Origin: Astropecten irregularis
Lineage: Eukaryota; Echinodermata; Asteroidea; Paxillosida; Astropectinidae
NCBI GenBank assembly: GCA_963971285.1
Contig: OZ020264.1
Span: forward strand, 13,282,431-13,346,430
Direction of reading: 5' to 3'
DNA length: 64,000 nucleotides
Below, piece by piece: positions 48,601 to 58,300 of this stretch (its first letter is position 1; each line of letters opens with the position of its first letter). A model generated the notes under the pieces. That model worked only from the letters and a program-made list of their open reading frames with translations. It was not told the origin of the DNA and ran no database searches. The position numbers and the translations under genes are program-made.

Positions 48601-51120
48601 TAATTTTAATTAGTGGCCTAAGTAGGTGTACACTGTGTATGTTGTGTACCGTATGACATGTATGATGGTGTCCCTACTATCATGACTATAAGGCCTAAAA
48701 AGAAATTGTTGTGTTGCCCTCAAGTGGAAAAATAAAAACTTTGGGTCGGTCGGTCGATTTTTTTCTTCTTTTTTTTTTCTTGTTTTTTTGGGGGCAGACT
48801 TTCAAACATTTAAGAATAAACACAGGATCTATGGTCACCAGGGCTTATAAATCAACGGTCCTGGGTCGTTTTGAGGAGACACGCTTTTTTACTGCTAACT
48901 CTTACATTTTCTGTCAAAAATGGTGAGTTTATATACTTTAGGACTCAGAGAAAAAAATTAAGAAAGAAAAATCCCGACCCAAAGTTTTGGCATTTTACGG
49001 TCGGTCGCTGTTTTTTTTTAGGCCTAATGTTAAAACAACCGGCCCCATAGCGCCCTAATACCCAGCACAATTAATGACCCATATGGGCCCATGTCTTGCC
49101 ATTCACTCCCCAACTGCCCCAGATCATTCCAGTAAACTTTAAATGGTTTTAGTGATTTAATTGGGGATTGTATATACATTACGATGTAATTAAAATGCAA
49201 CCTTGGGAGACAAGGATGATGGTTGGTATTTAACCAAATGTCCAGTAGGCCTATAGTGGTGTCCATTATATTCCACTGTATAGCCTAATTCAAATCGTTA
49301 TGAAAATTGAAATACAAGCATAATATCGTATAGGCCTAGTACACGGGCAGAATCCTGTAAAATGCAGGACCCATGTGCACATTGTACTGTACATCACAAT
49401 CTGTTCATATCATCCTATTGTTGAAATCAATAAAATATTATCCAGCTTCTAAACCCAAGGATGGTATTCTTTATACTCAGGCATGTCAGTCGAGGGAATG
49501 CAGTTTATTTACACTCAACATGTGTTCCATCACCGATCAATATCCAGGGTTCAGCCAATACGAAGAACACACGTCATTGTATTTAATTATATTATACACA
49601 CGGATAGGTTGTTAGCGTTAATTGTATTACACATTGCATGGGACATAATAAACATTGAGTCTTATTGTAAACAGATACACAGTGTGCATACCAAGTTGTC
49701 AGCATTTTAATATTTAAACCGCATTCTGTTCATCACATTGTACATGTAAATTCTCTCCCAATTCTCTGTCTGTTTTATAAATGGCAAGACAAGTTACATT
49801 TCAACAAAATAAATCAGGTTTGTTTTCTGACAAAACAACGACGGTTGTCTGTGGAAGTCCGAAATTGGGCGTGAGTGCTGCTTTGCTGGTTGTGCACAAC
49901 TTTACATGTACCCGGTAGTACAACTTACACTAACATAATTATGACTAAGGAGTCGTGCTCATTTTCAAATTTATGACATATCTGTACGTGAAATAACCAC
50001 AAGGGAAACTGACTGATTTTTTTTTTTTAATCATTGAAAAGTGAACAAAGAAAAATTGACTGGAGCGGGATTTCAACCGGCGACCTCCTGAATACCGTAC
50101 AGGCGCTCTACCAACTGAGCCATCCAGCCCTACGTTGGTGGTGACCCCAATAGCCAGGTTGCAGCATTGTTGCGTGTATCATTGAAACGATCCTTGGGGT
50201 GTGGCGCTGTGTGCGTGGTTTCATGGCTTCTGACTGCCAAACGAACAAAGATAGTTGACTATTGGGGTCACCACCAACGTAGGGCTGGATGGCTCAGTTG
50301 GTAGAGCTCCTGTACGGTATTCAGGAGGTCGCTGGTTCGAATCCCGCTCCAGGCCATATCTGTCACGAATTTGACTGCCACTCTCATCAATATCCGTTTC
50401 TAGGGAGATCATTTTCAGTACCGTATTTCGAACAAAGGAACGAGATTTCCACTTGCGACCAACACTTGACATCCCATGCAAAAACCCTAGATGAGACTGA
50501 ACTGGTGTGTACGTCTGATGCCGTTTTGTGATGAAAAATGGCTGCCACATTGCTGCTGCTGCTTCAAAATGTCAGTTAATCATTAGCATTTTTTTCTGTA
50601 TTGTCCGTCATTGGAAATCTTTCTGAAACAATTTTAGTTTTTAGTCCTCTATGTAAGCCCAAGATGCCTAGTACTATTAGTAGGCCCTATACACTGTAGG
50701 CTGTTGCCTACTGTGTACTAACGTAGTCGGTAGGATGATTTTTTCAATAACTTACCACTCGGTCATTTATCAAAACCTACTTCTGATTAAAACAAGAAAT
50801 TGATTGTATGCGAAACTCTTTCCCAAACATGCCAAAATTGTTGTTAGACATGAAAACACTCACTGTACTTTGATTCACAGTTATTAAACCTTTAAAAAGT
50901 GGGCGTGGATGTGGGTGGGGGAGGGGGTTAAATTCAAGTAGGGCTACGAACCTTGGAGCTGTGCAGTGAGAGATTCTTGCTGCTGCTGATGCTGTTTCAC
51001 CTTAATTTTCGTCTCTGTCAGAGCCTTCCGAACTTGCCAATACGACATACCGACGTAGCCCAAGAACAGCAAGGCCAAAATGACCAAGAAAGTAGGTAAC
51101 ATACTCCCCCTACGAGTCAT
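33691..51120 (-). CDS. GOLIM4: Golgi integral membrane protein 4 (GPP130)
   Basis: Twenty exons in transcript order: 50952-51120, 47938-48012, 47385-47413, 46313-46366, 45179-45329, 44549-44631, 44354-44437, 43367-43429, 42164-42412, 41454-41732, 39980-40129, 38252-38446, 37681-37847, 37090-37337, 36672-36703, 36250-36353, 35818-35924, 35539-35582, 34901-34960, 33691-33759. Phases agree throughout: 803 residues (human about 696). A short cytosolic N terminus precedes a signal anchor (about 7-25). A lumenal coiled coil follows with near-identity to human (QQESLTAQL, then VVYEHRSRLEK; NRYNAINIQHKML). Exons 9 and 10 are glutamine-rich; the rest is charged Q/E/R/D-rich. GOLIM4 is a type II cis-Golgi protein cycling through endosomes to the Golgi. 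The ATG at 51120 fits the family; the frame is open upstream to 51354 but unlike known N termini. Exon 16 uses a less common donor (gtcagt). Confidence 0.94.
34234..34382. mobile_element. 150-bp hairpin element in GOLIM4 intron 19
   Basis: The ends 'ggggacgatttcataaagct' and '(agt)tttacgaaatcggcccc' are inverted, and 'gcgacacgtcg' words are mirrored inside. Its ends resemble family B but the interior differs. Confidence 0.6.
34508..34590. repeat. tRNA-like fragments in inverted arrangement
   Basis: A minus-strand B box (reading GGTTCGAATCC) near 34512 faces a plus-strand B box GGTTCGAATCC near 34566. The flanks resemble the inverted tRNA-like pair at 50060-50352, but the A boxes are lost. 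It is a degraded relative. Confidence 0.5.
35028..35480. repeat. Degenerate ~21-bp minisatellite in GOLIM4 intron 18
   Basis: The unit 'attcatgactattgcatgag' recurs many times with small insertions ('cacaactattgcatgag') over about 450 bp. Divergence rises toward the 35350-35480 end. It lies between exons 18 and 19. Confidence 0.75.
36497..36652. repeat. ~40-60 bp tandem repeat in GOLIM4 intron 15
   Basis: Blocks such as 'catacattagttgatacc' and 'tcatacatattcatgag' recur about three times between exons 15 and 16. The 'attcatga' word is shared with the minisatellite at 35028-35480. Confidence 0.6.
37946..38150. repeat. Tandem pair of an intronic repeat (GOLIM4 intron 12)
   Basis: A block with 'gctctacagtcctg', 'ggcacattctttggacttgg' and 'gttgggccat' occurs twice here, and once more at about 43155-43260 in intron 8. 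It is an interspersed repeat with no coding signal. Confidence 0.6.
38550..38696. mobile_element. Family B palindromic element (copy 2)
   Basis: The ends 'ggggttgatttcaccaaact' and '...ttgtgaaatcgacccc' are inverted. The interior carries the shared 'cgtaggacttatgatgcatt' and 'ggttatccttcgtaac' blocks. It lies in GOLIM4 intron 11. Confidence 0.8.
39636..39798. repeat. 80-bp direct duplication in GOLIM4 intron 11
   Basis: A block starting 'ttaatatccagtccctctgt' and ending near 'gcagag(a/g)gttagggt' occurs twice in tandem with almost no differences, so it is recent. Confidence 0.8.
40263..40434. mobile_element. Relative of the 6736-6976 MITE
   Basis: The left end 'gggtctttttgagacggagg' and right end 'cctccatttcgaaaagaccc' are inverted. 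The interior ('aagtagattctct', 'aaaaggaaaacagagcttca') matches the copy at 6736-6976. It lies in GOLIM4 intron 10. Confidence 0.75.
40675..40901. mobile_element. Family D inverted-end element (copy 1)
   Basis: The ends 'gggctcaattaaacggctct' and 'agagccatgcaattaagccc' are inverted. A second copy with the same ends lies at 43904-44280. It lies in GOLIM4 intron 10. Confidence 0.65.
41007..41162. mobile_element. Family B palindromic element (copy 3)
   Basis: The ends 'ggggttgatttcaccaaact' and 'tgaaattgacccc' are inverted. The interior matches copies at 27416, 38550 and 46134. It lies in GOLIM4 intron 10. Confidence 0.8.
41460..41700 (-). repeat. Polyglutamine-coding CAG/CAA tract, GOLIM4 exon 10
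   Basis: Read on the minus strand in the GOLIM4 frame, this is a long mixture of CAG and CAA codons broken by N, L, F, R and P. It lies within the 93-codon exon 10. The mixed codons suggest a long-standing tract under selection for protein sequence, not a pure triplet expansion. Confidence 0.85.
41963..42058. repeat. 47-bp tandem duplication in GOLIM4 intron 9
   Basis: Two adjacent, apparently identical copies begin with 'cgttttgtggtatgacaaaa' and end with 'aatattcatgaacggttg'. The lack of divergence indicates a recent duplication. Confidence 0.85.
42242..42370 (-). repeat. Polyglutamine-coding tract, GOLIM4 exon 9
   Basis: On the minus strand the exon reads runs of Q separated by L-D and F-D-P-A, in the form (Q)n-L-D repeated about three times. 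CAG dominates, with some CAA. Confidence 0.85.
43904..44280. mobile_element. Family D inverted-end element (copy 2)
   Basis: The ends 'ggcccaattttacggctctg' and 'cagagccatgaaattgagcc' are inverted. The interior carries the 'catggtgtcaccgcaaac' word shared with the repeat at 10713-10912. It lies in GOLIM4 intron 7. Confidence 0.65.
45040..45112 (-). repeat. tRNA-derived SINE-like element (second family)
   Basis: On the minus strand an A-box-like TGGCCTAGCAGTA and a perfect B box GGTTCGAATCC are bounded by complementary ends (GCTCGGTGG / CCACCTGAGC). The spacing is longer than in a normal tRNA, so it is tRNA-derived. It lies in GOLIM4 intron 5 and differs from the 6105/50060 family. Confidence 0.6.
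46134..46282. mobile_element. Family B palindromic element (copy 4)
   Basis: This is the cleanest copy. The ends 'ggggtcgatttcaccaaact' and 'cttcgtgaaatcgacccc' are inverted, and 'tcgtag/ctacga' words are mirrored through the centre. It lies next to GOLIM4 exon 4. Confidence 0.85.
46871..47120. repeat. Higher-order tandem repeat: 66-bp units of six 11-mers
   Basis: The 66-bp unit splits into gggtaccgaac, gggtacaaact, gggtactgaat, gggtactaaat, gtgcactgagt and aaggagtaaat. Copies of the unit start at 46901 and 46967. The next start is at 47044, after one extra 11-mer. It lies in GOLIM4 intron 3. Confidence 0.85.
47562..47883. mobile_element. 320-bp element, inverted partner of 48691-49026
   Basis: The ends 'ggccaaaaaaacaaattgtt' and 'aacaatttttgttttcggcc' are inverted. 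The interior matches the copy at 48691-49026 in opposite orientation ('tggtcaccagggcttataaa', 'cgttttgaggagacacgc'). It lies in GOLIM4 intron 2. Confidence 0.75.
48691..49026. mobile_element. 336-bp element, inverted partner of 47562-47883
   Basis: The ends 'ggcctaaaaagaaattgttg' and '(gttttttttt)aggcc' flank an interior closely matching the reverse complement of 47562-47883. The two copies are about 1 kb apart and straddle GOLIM4 exon 2. Confidence 0.75.
50060..50352. repeat. Inverted pair of tRNA-like elements (94-bp arms)
   Basis: The left arm (50060-50153) and right arm (50259-50352) are equal-length inverted copies with only a few mismatches, separated by 105 bp. The right arm has A-box TGGCTCAGTTGG and perfect B box GGTTCGAATCC. 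The left arm has a mutated B box (ggttgaaatcc). It lies in GOLIM4 intron 1. Related single copies are at 6105-6192, near 26110 and near 61888. Confidence 0.85.
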
Positions 51121-54100
51121 GTTAATACTCCGCGTCTCTTCACTCGAGTGTTGATGGTAAAACTCGCTGGTACCAGAGTTACTTTTCGCAGTCAGTGAAC
51201 TTGTGCTCCAAATCGCCAGATTGCTGGGCCAAATTTCCCTCAATCGAGGGAGTACAGTTGCTAAAGACAAGAATCGACAAACCCAAGTCGCATGGCTGGC
51301 AATCTGACGCGTTTTCGTGTGATTTATTGTGAATTTCCGGACTAGATTTAACACAGTAACACACGCTACTTTGATTTTTGTGTACAGTGTATACAGTGTA
51401 CACGTATATCATGTCTGGTACCTGCTTCCATTTGTATATGTAACTGCTAAAGTAACAAATTGGGACCTGACTACTGTGTGTTGAATAGATTTAATTTCAC
51501 TTGTTCATCAAATTACTACGCCCAAGGGGCCATAATTCACAAGTGAAATGACCATCACTAAATGCTCATTATTTCATAATTTACAAAGCTCTCGTCTGTG
51601 TCAAGTCTGCTGGAGTGACAACACACTAACCTGGAACTGAAAAGATAACACAATTGGAGGAACTTGAGTATTGAAGAAGTTGTGGAAAGCTAAGAAGCAT
51701 AATTTCAGATGGTAAGTGCAAAAATGTAATTTTAACAATTTGGAGGCGGGAACTTGGAAGAAAGTTACAGGTTTTACCTGTCGAGTGTTTTGTTGTTTTG
51801 GGGGTTCGTATATCGATTTTATAATGACATGACAGTGAATAATTATTCTTCCTTGTAATTATCTGTTGCTAGGAGTAAACCTTCAAGACCATTTTAGGCC
51901 TACATTTATATTCTCTAATGACTTTTGAATGACAATCAGGCAGTTTTACAAATGCAAAAATTAATGTTAATTTCTGTAGGCCCTATAATACATTTGTTTT
52001 TATCATTATCAATTTAAAATAATCTCCAAAATAAAAGTACTTATGAACACAAATATATCAAATATATGTATTGTGTTATTCAACATAAACTATATGCACG
52101 AATAGGGAAATTTTATAGCAAAAATTGTAAAGATTTATAGTGTCATCAATTGCTATCTAAGTTAATAGCACTTGTCGTGCAATTGAAATAGCGCCACCAA
52201 CGGTGGCACCATGTATTATTTTCGTGCTCACGCACGTCGTACGCGTACTGTTACATATTAACGCAAATGACGATTCGGAAGAGGAGACAAGCCTAATAAT
52301 TGCGTGTAATATAATCTTGGCCAAATTACTAAGGATGATAGATTACATAAGATGTTACCATGCTACATGAGTATTAATTTGAATACTCATTTGGGCTAGA
52401 GGAATGAAAGGAAATTAATTATAAAATTAATGTGGACAAAAGTGTAGTTTTTTAGGGATGGGCACAGGCAAAAGTTGCGTCATTATTTTCTGAATACCTG
52501 TAGTTCTGAAACTTTCTCTGTCTTTCAATATTTGTTAACCGAGCCTTATCTCTAATCCGCTCTTCTAGTATGCCGTTCGTGCTGATTGTTAAAGATATTT
52601 TTTTCAAATGAATGCCAATTTGATGGTGAATTCGATGATTATACACTTGAATATAAACATAGCTAATTATATTTACGAGGAAGTGAAAGTTATAAGCATT
52701 TTCAGTCATTAAGTATTATTAATAGGATAATTCCTTTCAGTTATTAAATGAAAGATGAAGCGTTTACTTACCCGAGTTCGTAAAGCTTATAATTGTCTTC
52801 GATAAATATCCTGCTAGGATCGAAACGCTTCAGGCCCTTGGTAAAGCTCAAGTTAGAAATGTAAAGGTAAAATCTGACAGTGCATCTCAATTGCAAATTA
52901 AGGAAAATTCCTCAGATTCCATGATATTGATGATGTTTACGCTGATATCTTTAATGCATAAATTCACCAAAATGAACATTTTTCTTTTTTTCTTATTTTT
53001 GTTTTCTTTTATTTTTTTCCTTTTCATGGCAACAAACATTAACATATAAACGTAAATAATTAAATAAAAGCGAACAAAAAGTGCCAGAAGTAAAGCAACA
53101 AAACACAATGGCACTCCATCCTTGAGAACGTTTCAGATCAAGATAAACCTAACATTACAATTATCCAAAGTCTATTAATAAACCGTGCTGCAAACTTCTC
53201 ATCAGCCAAAATAATGACCTGAAATTTATCAAATGTTTGGAGGGCGTGACTATTTTGAATAGCCTTCAAAAGAGCCTGCATGCTAGGATCGAAACGCGTC
53301 AGGCCTGGCCCTCTCCAAGCATCTTGGAATCATCCATATAATTGTAACAATTATCGCAAATACAAATATTATTTAAGATGAAGTGTAATGTTTCAATCAC
53401 GAATATACTATCTGTATAGCTAGATGTACATTCAGATTATTATTTTGCAAGATCGGGGATGGACAGAAAACATTCGGCATTATTATTGACACCATTTAAT
53501 TCACCTTAACTCTCATGTGATTTGGCCCAATGCAAATGCAGTACCAATATCGTTGATACCAAGTTTGGCGTTTTTTGTTTATTAAATTAATGCGCCTCCG
53601 TCATATTAACTTCCTAAAGAAAGAAAATCGTCCTCGATTTCATGAATTTTTGAATGGAGGTGTATCTATCCCGCCAACTTATCTTAAAGATAACCTTTAA
53701 ATAATGTATTTAGTGATAAAATTAACAACTGATTTGATTGGACCACTTTAAACTGATAATTGAAAATTTTTAACAAAATAAATGAGTATTCCGGTACTAT
53801 GAGTACATTTTAATTAAGGTATTTTAAAGAAATACGAGTGATAATAATAAATAGATACAAACACTACTATGTCTTTTGCAAATACTTCTTTTAGATTAAT
53901 CTTGATATGTGAGATGAATCATGTTGTTGAGTTTTAGAATGACATTCATTTAGATGATTTAGTTTCCAAAATGCATAAAACTATCTAAGAGAAACTTATC
54001 AGACGCTGTGTTTACGTTGTGAACAAAACAACGAATATAACAGTTCATGCTTATAGGTGAGGAACATTTGCTATTGAGTTGTTTCAAACAAAACTACCCT

Positions 54101-55364
54101 TTTTAAAGTTTCCAAATGCTATGTTTGTTGGTGTGCGCTTGTTTCTTCGTTATCAGCTTCTGTATATGTGTTTCCAGAATAAACTGAACAGAAACATTGG
54201 TTCTTGTTCTAGCATAACTTCTATACAGACCAAAACTATAATTTCCAATCCTTGCTTCATTGAAGGTTCACGGAATTAAAAAGAAAGAAAGAAAGAAACA
54301 TTATCATACAAAAACAGAGAGTATATAAATTAAATAAAAGTGTTACGTTTACAGACGTGTCCAATGGCTTTCCTGTTGCATACTCATTTGCATATTATTA
54401 CTTTGTTTTGATTAAACATAAAGTGAAATTCATGTCTGTTGATATAACTATATTCAATAGTATTACAAAATATATTTGAAGGCACAGATTTGTCTGTATT
54501 ATACAACTAAGATATATCATGAACGCGATGATACTTCACGGATAGTGCGCAGTATTATAAACTGATGAAACACCAAAAACATTATTTTGAACAGATTGAA
54601 AATTATAACATACAGTAATGAGCAAACAGCTGCAAATTCAAGAAGTTAAGATATTACGACCCATTCACTGGGATAAGAAACTCTTCATAATGTCAAAACA
54701 TAAAGATTAAACTTCAGATAATAATTGCTTGAAAGTTGATACACCGATCACCAAGTGCATGCTATAGCTTTGTGTGATGTTTACTATTGTCTCTACATTG
54801 TAAGCTGATATTTCTTTGTACCAAAGGTTGTAAGTGCACTGTCACGAGATTGTGTACTTTACAATTACAGCCAATAATTATCAAAGAAAGATAGTTTAAG
54901 TTCCTGTACATAATGAGGTAAACGTAAGTGTGAGTTTACGTAATATGGAAGACACTGTTAATGGAAGTACATGGTAATTAAAGGTATCATACTTTGGTTT
55001 TTGCCAAAGAAATACAGATTTTAAAAGATCAAAAAGATCTTCGGTCGTTGTTTTCACTAATTTCTTGATAAATACACCATTTCAGGCGGAACAATTTTAA
55101 CGGTATGTTTCTACCACCACCATCTTCATACCCGTGTAAGTCATACGTAAATCTGTGAAAATTTCTGTTTTGGTGTCTTACCAAAGTATTATACTACCTT
55201 TAACATGCAGATAGGCCTAATCTGTACACAAGATGATCCAATGTGATCCTCAACCGGCCTATAAACTTCAATAGCAACCAATTGAGCTTTCAGGTTTTTC
55301 TCCCTAAAAGTCCAATCTCCAGTTTGGCAGCATAAGACGTGTATTGGCCAAGGAGTTATTATAT
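51121..55364. other. Intergenic between GOLIM4 5' end and PRDM2 3' end
   Basis: The first several hundred bases hold the GOLIM4 5' UTR and promoter. The frame stays open from 51354 to the chosen ATG. From 52150 on the DNA is AT-rich and without supportable coding exons. A motif 'gctaggatcgaaacgc(t/g)tcaggcc' occurs at about 52814 and 53282. A short GAAA simple repeat lies near 54284. A TTAA-bordered element at 54977-55203 sits 160 bp past the PRDM2 stop, probably inside its 3' UTR. Confidence 0.5.
54977..55203. mobile_element. TTAA-bordered MITE-like element
   Basis: The left end TTAAAGGTATCATACTTTGG and right end CCAAAGTATTATACTACCTTTAA are inverted and bounded by TTAA. Related partial copies start at 45387 and 42092, sharing 'ggta(g)tatcatactttggta' and 'aaaacagaaatct'. 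Confidence 0.7.
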
Positions 55365-58300
55365 TTACATAGTTTGATCAACTTTAATTTGACCATCGCC
55401 GACAATGCCCTGTGAATATGCACTGCCGTTCGTAACAGCTACGGGAGGCTTGGACGTTGCAACTACAAACGTTTTTGGAGAAATACTCCCTTCATTTTGA
55501 ATGTCATTCTCAGAATGCTTCGTATTTTCACGGCTTTCGTTGGCATTGCATATACTTACATGATTAAAGTCCGCAAGAGTTGTCGGCTCTGAACTTATCT
55601 CGTGTTGGTCTGTTTCCCTAACTTCAGTCTGATGGCTTCCAGAACCAACTGTCTGTTTAGCCTCGCTAATTGGTTGTGTTTGTGAAAGAGGCTCTATCGG
55701 ACTGGCTGATTCTACCACCTGCTGACGCAGCTCATCAAGATTAGCATCAGTGTTACTCTCACTATCATGTCTTGTTGGAGAAGGTTCTTCTTTTTCAAAT
55801 GCTACTTCCTTGATCCCTGTATCAGAACTGCTCCCGCTCGCAGCACGAAACCCTGTACTGCCTCCAAGCCCTCCTCTACCACCGAACCCTCTTCCTCTAC
55901 CGATTCTCTTAACACGTCCGGGTCTACTACCTCCAATTCTAGCCACTCCTCCACCCCGACCACTCTCCCTCCTCACTGCTCCCATTTCCACGACTCCTTC
56001 TGACATCTGCGTCGTAATTGGCTCTGGAGAGTCAACAGCTTTATCGCCCATGTCCAGTGGGTCACCTCTCGAAACAAATGACCCGGCTTCGTCTTTGGTG
56101 ACCTTCGACAGTCCTTTCCCACGACCTCTGCCTCGACCACAACCTCTTACTCTACCAAATCCTCTTCTCCTTTTGTGTTCTGGTGAGCCGACTTTTTCGA
56201 GTCTGGCGGATAGCGCCCCTCTCAAGCCACCCCTGCCGCGTCCTCTACCACGCCCTCTGCCGCGTCCCCTGCCGCGTCCTCTACCACGTCCACGGGTCCT
56301 GTTGGGAGCAAAGTGTGCAAATTCTCCGAAGCTGGTTGTCACGGTGGGGTGTCTTTCTCTCACAGGGTATTTCCTAGAAGGTAGAGTGTCCGTATTAGGC
56401 CTCGGTTGTTCAATATCCGTGGACCCTTCTCCGATGTCTCCATTTCCGTTGATATCAGGACATAGATCCCTTGTTGTCTCGTCACCAACTGTCATTTTAC
56501 GCTTTCTCACAACAGGCAGGGAAGCGCGCATTCGTTGCAGTTTAAGAGAGAAATATGACAATATTGACTTTTGCTGCACATCGCCATCTTGTTTCTCTAC
56601 GGTCGATTTAGAATCAAGTACTACTTTGAGGTTACCGAACTTTTCCTGGGCTTTGTGTCCTGGAGGTTCGCCGTGGGTCTCCGTCAGTTTCTCCCCGTCC
56701 TGTTTGTTGTCATCAGGGAAGGTTGTACCTTTGAAGTCGCTTCGTCGATCAGAGGTTTCCTCATTTATACTCTTGCCGGCCTTTCCGATCGAAGACTCCT
56801 TCTCACTCTCTTCCTTCAACTTTAAGGCAAAATCTTCGATGCATTTCAGCGGATCAATAATATCAGCGGGACGAAATTGGCACACCAAAGCGTGTTTCTT
56901 CAAGCTCTTCAAGTAGGTGTAATGATGCTTGCAGAACGGACACTGATGCTTGTAGTTGATTGAGCCGTGGAGGGTCTTCTTTGTCATCATTCTCACCTGT
57001 GCGATATCGCCGAGTTTCAGCTTATCCCTGTGTGGACACATCCTCATGTGACGTTCTAACCTGCTGATGAATGTGATCTTCTTTCCACAGCCAGGACAGG
57101 TGTGTATATCGTCCACGTTGGCTGCTGGCTCTCTACGGCAGTACTTCTTAGGGTTGTAGATCTTCAAGCCTGGTTTCGCACGCTTGCGTTTTTCTGTCGA
57201 GTCATATTTTGTGCCCGAGTCACTTGTTTCCGTGCTTACAGGCTGAGAGGACACATGTGTCGATTTGCTTGAAGTGGCAGCGACCTCTTTGCCCGGTTGT
57301 TGCACTGCTGTTGATGCCATCCCAATACCAGAACTGGGCGAGCTTCTTACTTGACTACCGTCGACTGTGTCTTGGACAGTCTTCTTCGTCTCCTGGTTAG
57401 CGGCGCACTCCATGATGTGTTTGTGGAAGTCTGCCACACACTGGAACTCCTTCTCACACTTGGTGCACCTGTTGACCAATGTTGTACTCAGCTGTTCCTT
57501 GTTCTTAGGATCAGCCAGCATACTGAGATACCCAATTTGACGAGCGTGGGCAAATGGATGGTGCCTCTGTGGATTAAAAGGGACATGTTTCCTTGGTGTT
57601 AACTTCCCTCTATCCGGTGAAACTCCCGGTGAGGTACTCTTCAAGGGAATAGTCTTTTTGCCAATCTTCAGGGGGCTCATTTTACTCATCTCCTGTGCAA
57701 TAAACGACACTCTTGACGGCTGTGACACTTCAGCGTTAGTCCCGGCATAACTTTGAGGAACAGCTTTAGTTGGGTCTGTGAAGTTATGCAGGCGTAGCTC
57801 CCCCGGGTCCAGTTCCTTGTAGTCGTACTGTTTCATGCCATGGAAATCGGTTTGATGCTTCTGTAAATTAGACATGTAAACGAAGTCCCTTCGGCAAACG
57901 CTGCAAGCGTACATTTTCTTCACATGATGCAATTTGGTGCGATGTTCTGCCAGAGCTTGTGGGTTCTGAAAGAGCAAGACGCAAAACTCGCACTTGTACG
58001 GCCAGTCTTTGGCGTGCTCGACAGCATGTGTAACCATGAACTTCATGGAATCAAATGCGACGCCACACACGTTACAAGCAAAATCCATTGCGTTACCGGC
58101 AGGTACGGCGTCCACCTCTCTGGCGATGGTTCGATGGAGGAAGCTATCCATAGACATGGTTGTAATGTGAGCTTCTTGACCGTCGCTGGTGTTGGCCTTG
58201 TTATCTTCATCGTCATCGTGAATGTCAATGATCAACGGGTTTATCGACTCCTGATGCACGCTGCTCAGCTGGTGTGATGGGCGCCGTGGTTTGTAAGGTG

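Noticed and set aside
47592..48926. Two similar open frames (about 70-90 codons) sharing a 'YKSTVLGRFEETRF' reading
   Set aside because: Their similarity is explained by the two inverted copies of one non-coding element. Poly-Phe runs come from poly-T tracts.
50282..50352. Possible functional tRNA gene
   Set aside because: A and B boxes are present, but acceptor and T-stem pairing are imperfect and the same sequence is repeated in the window as decayed copies. It is better explained as a tRNA-derived repeat.
55750..56916. Long plus-strand open frame (388 codons, Leu/Pro-rich) opposite PRDM2
   Set aside because: It is the complement of the RG- and Glu-rich PRDM2 coding region. The conserved protein is on the other strand and the plus-strand reading resembles no family.
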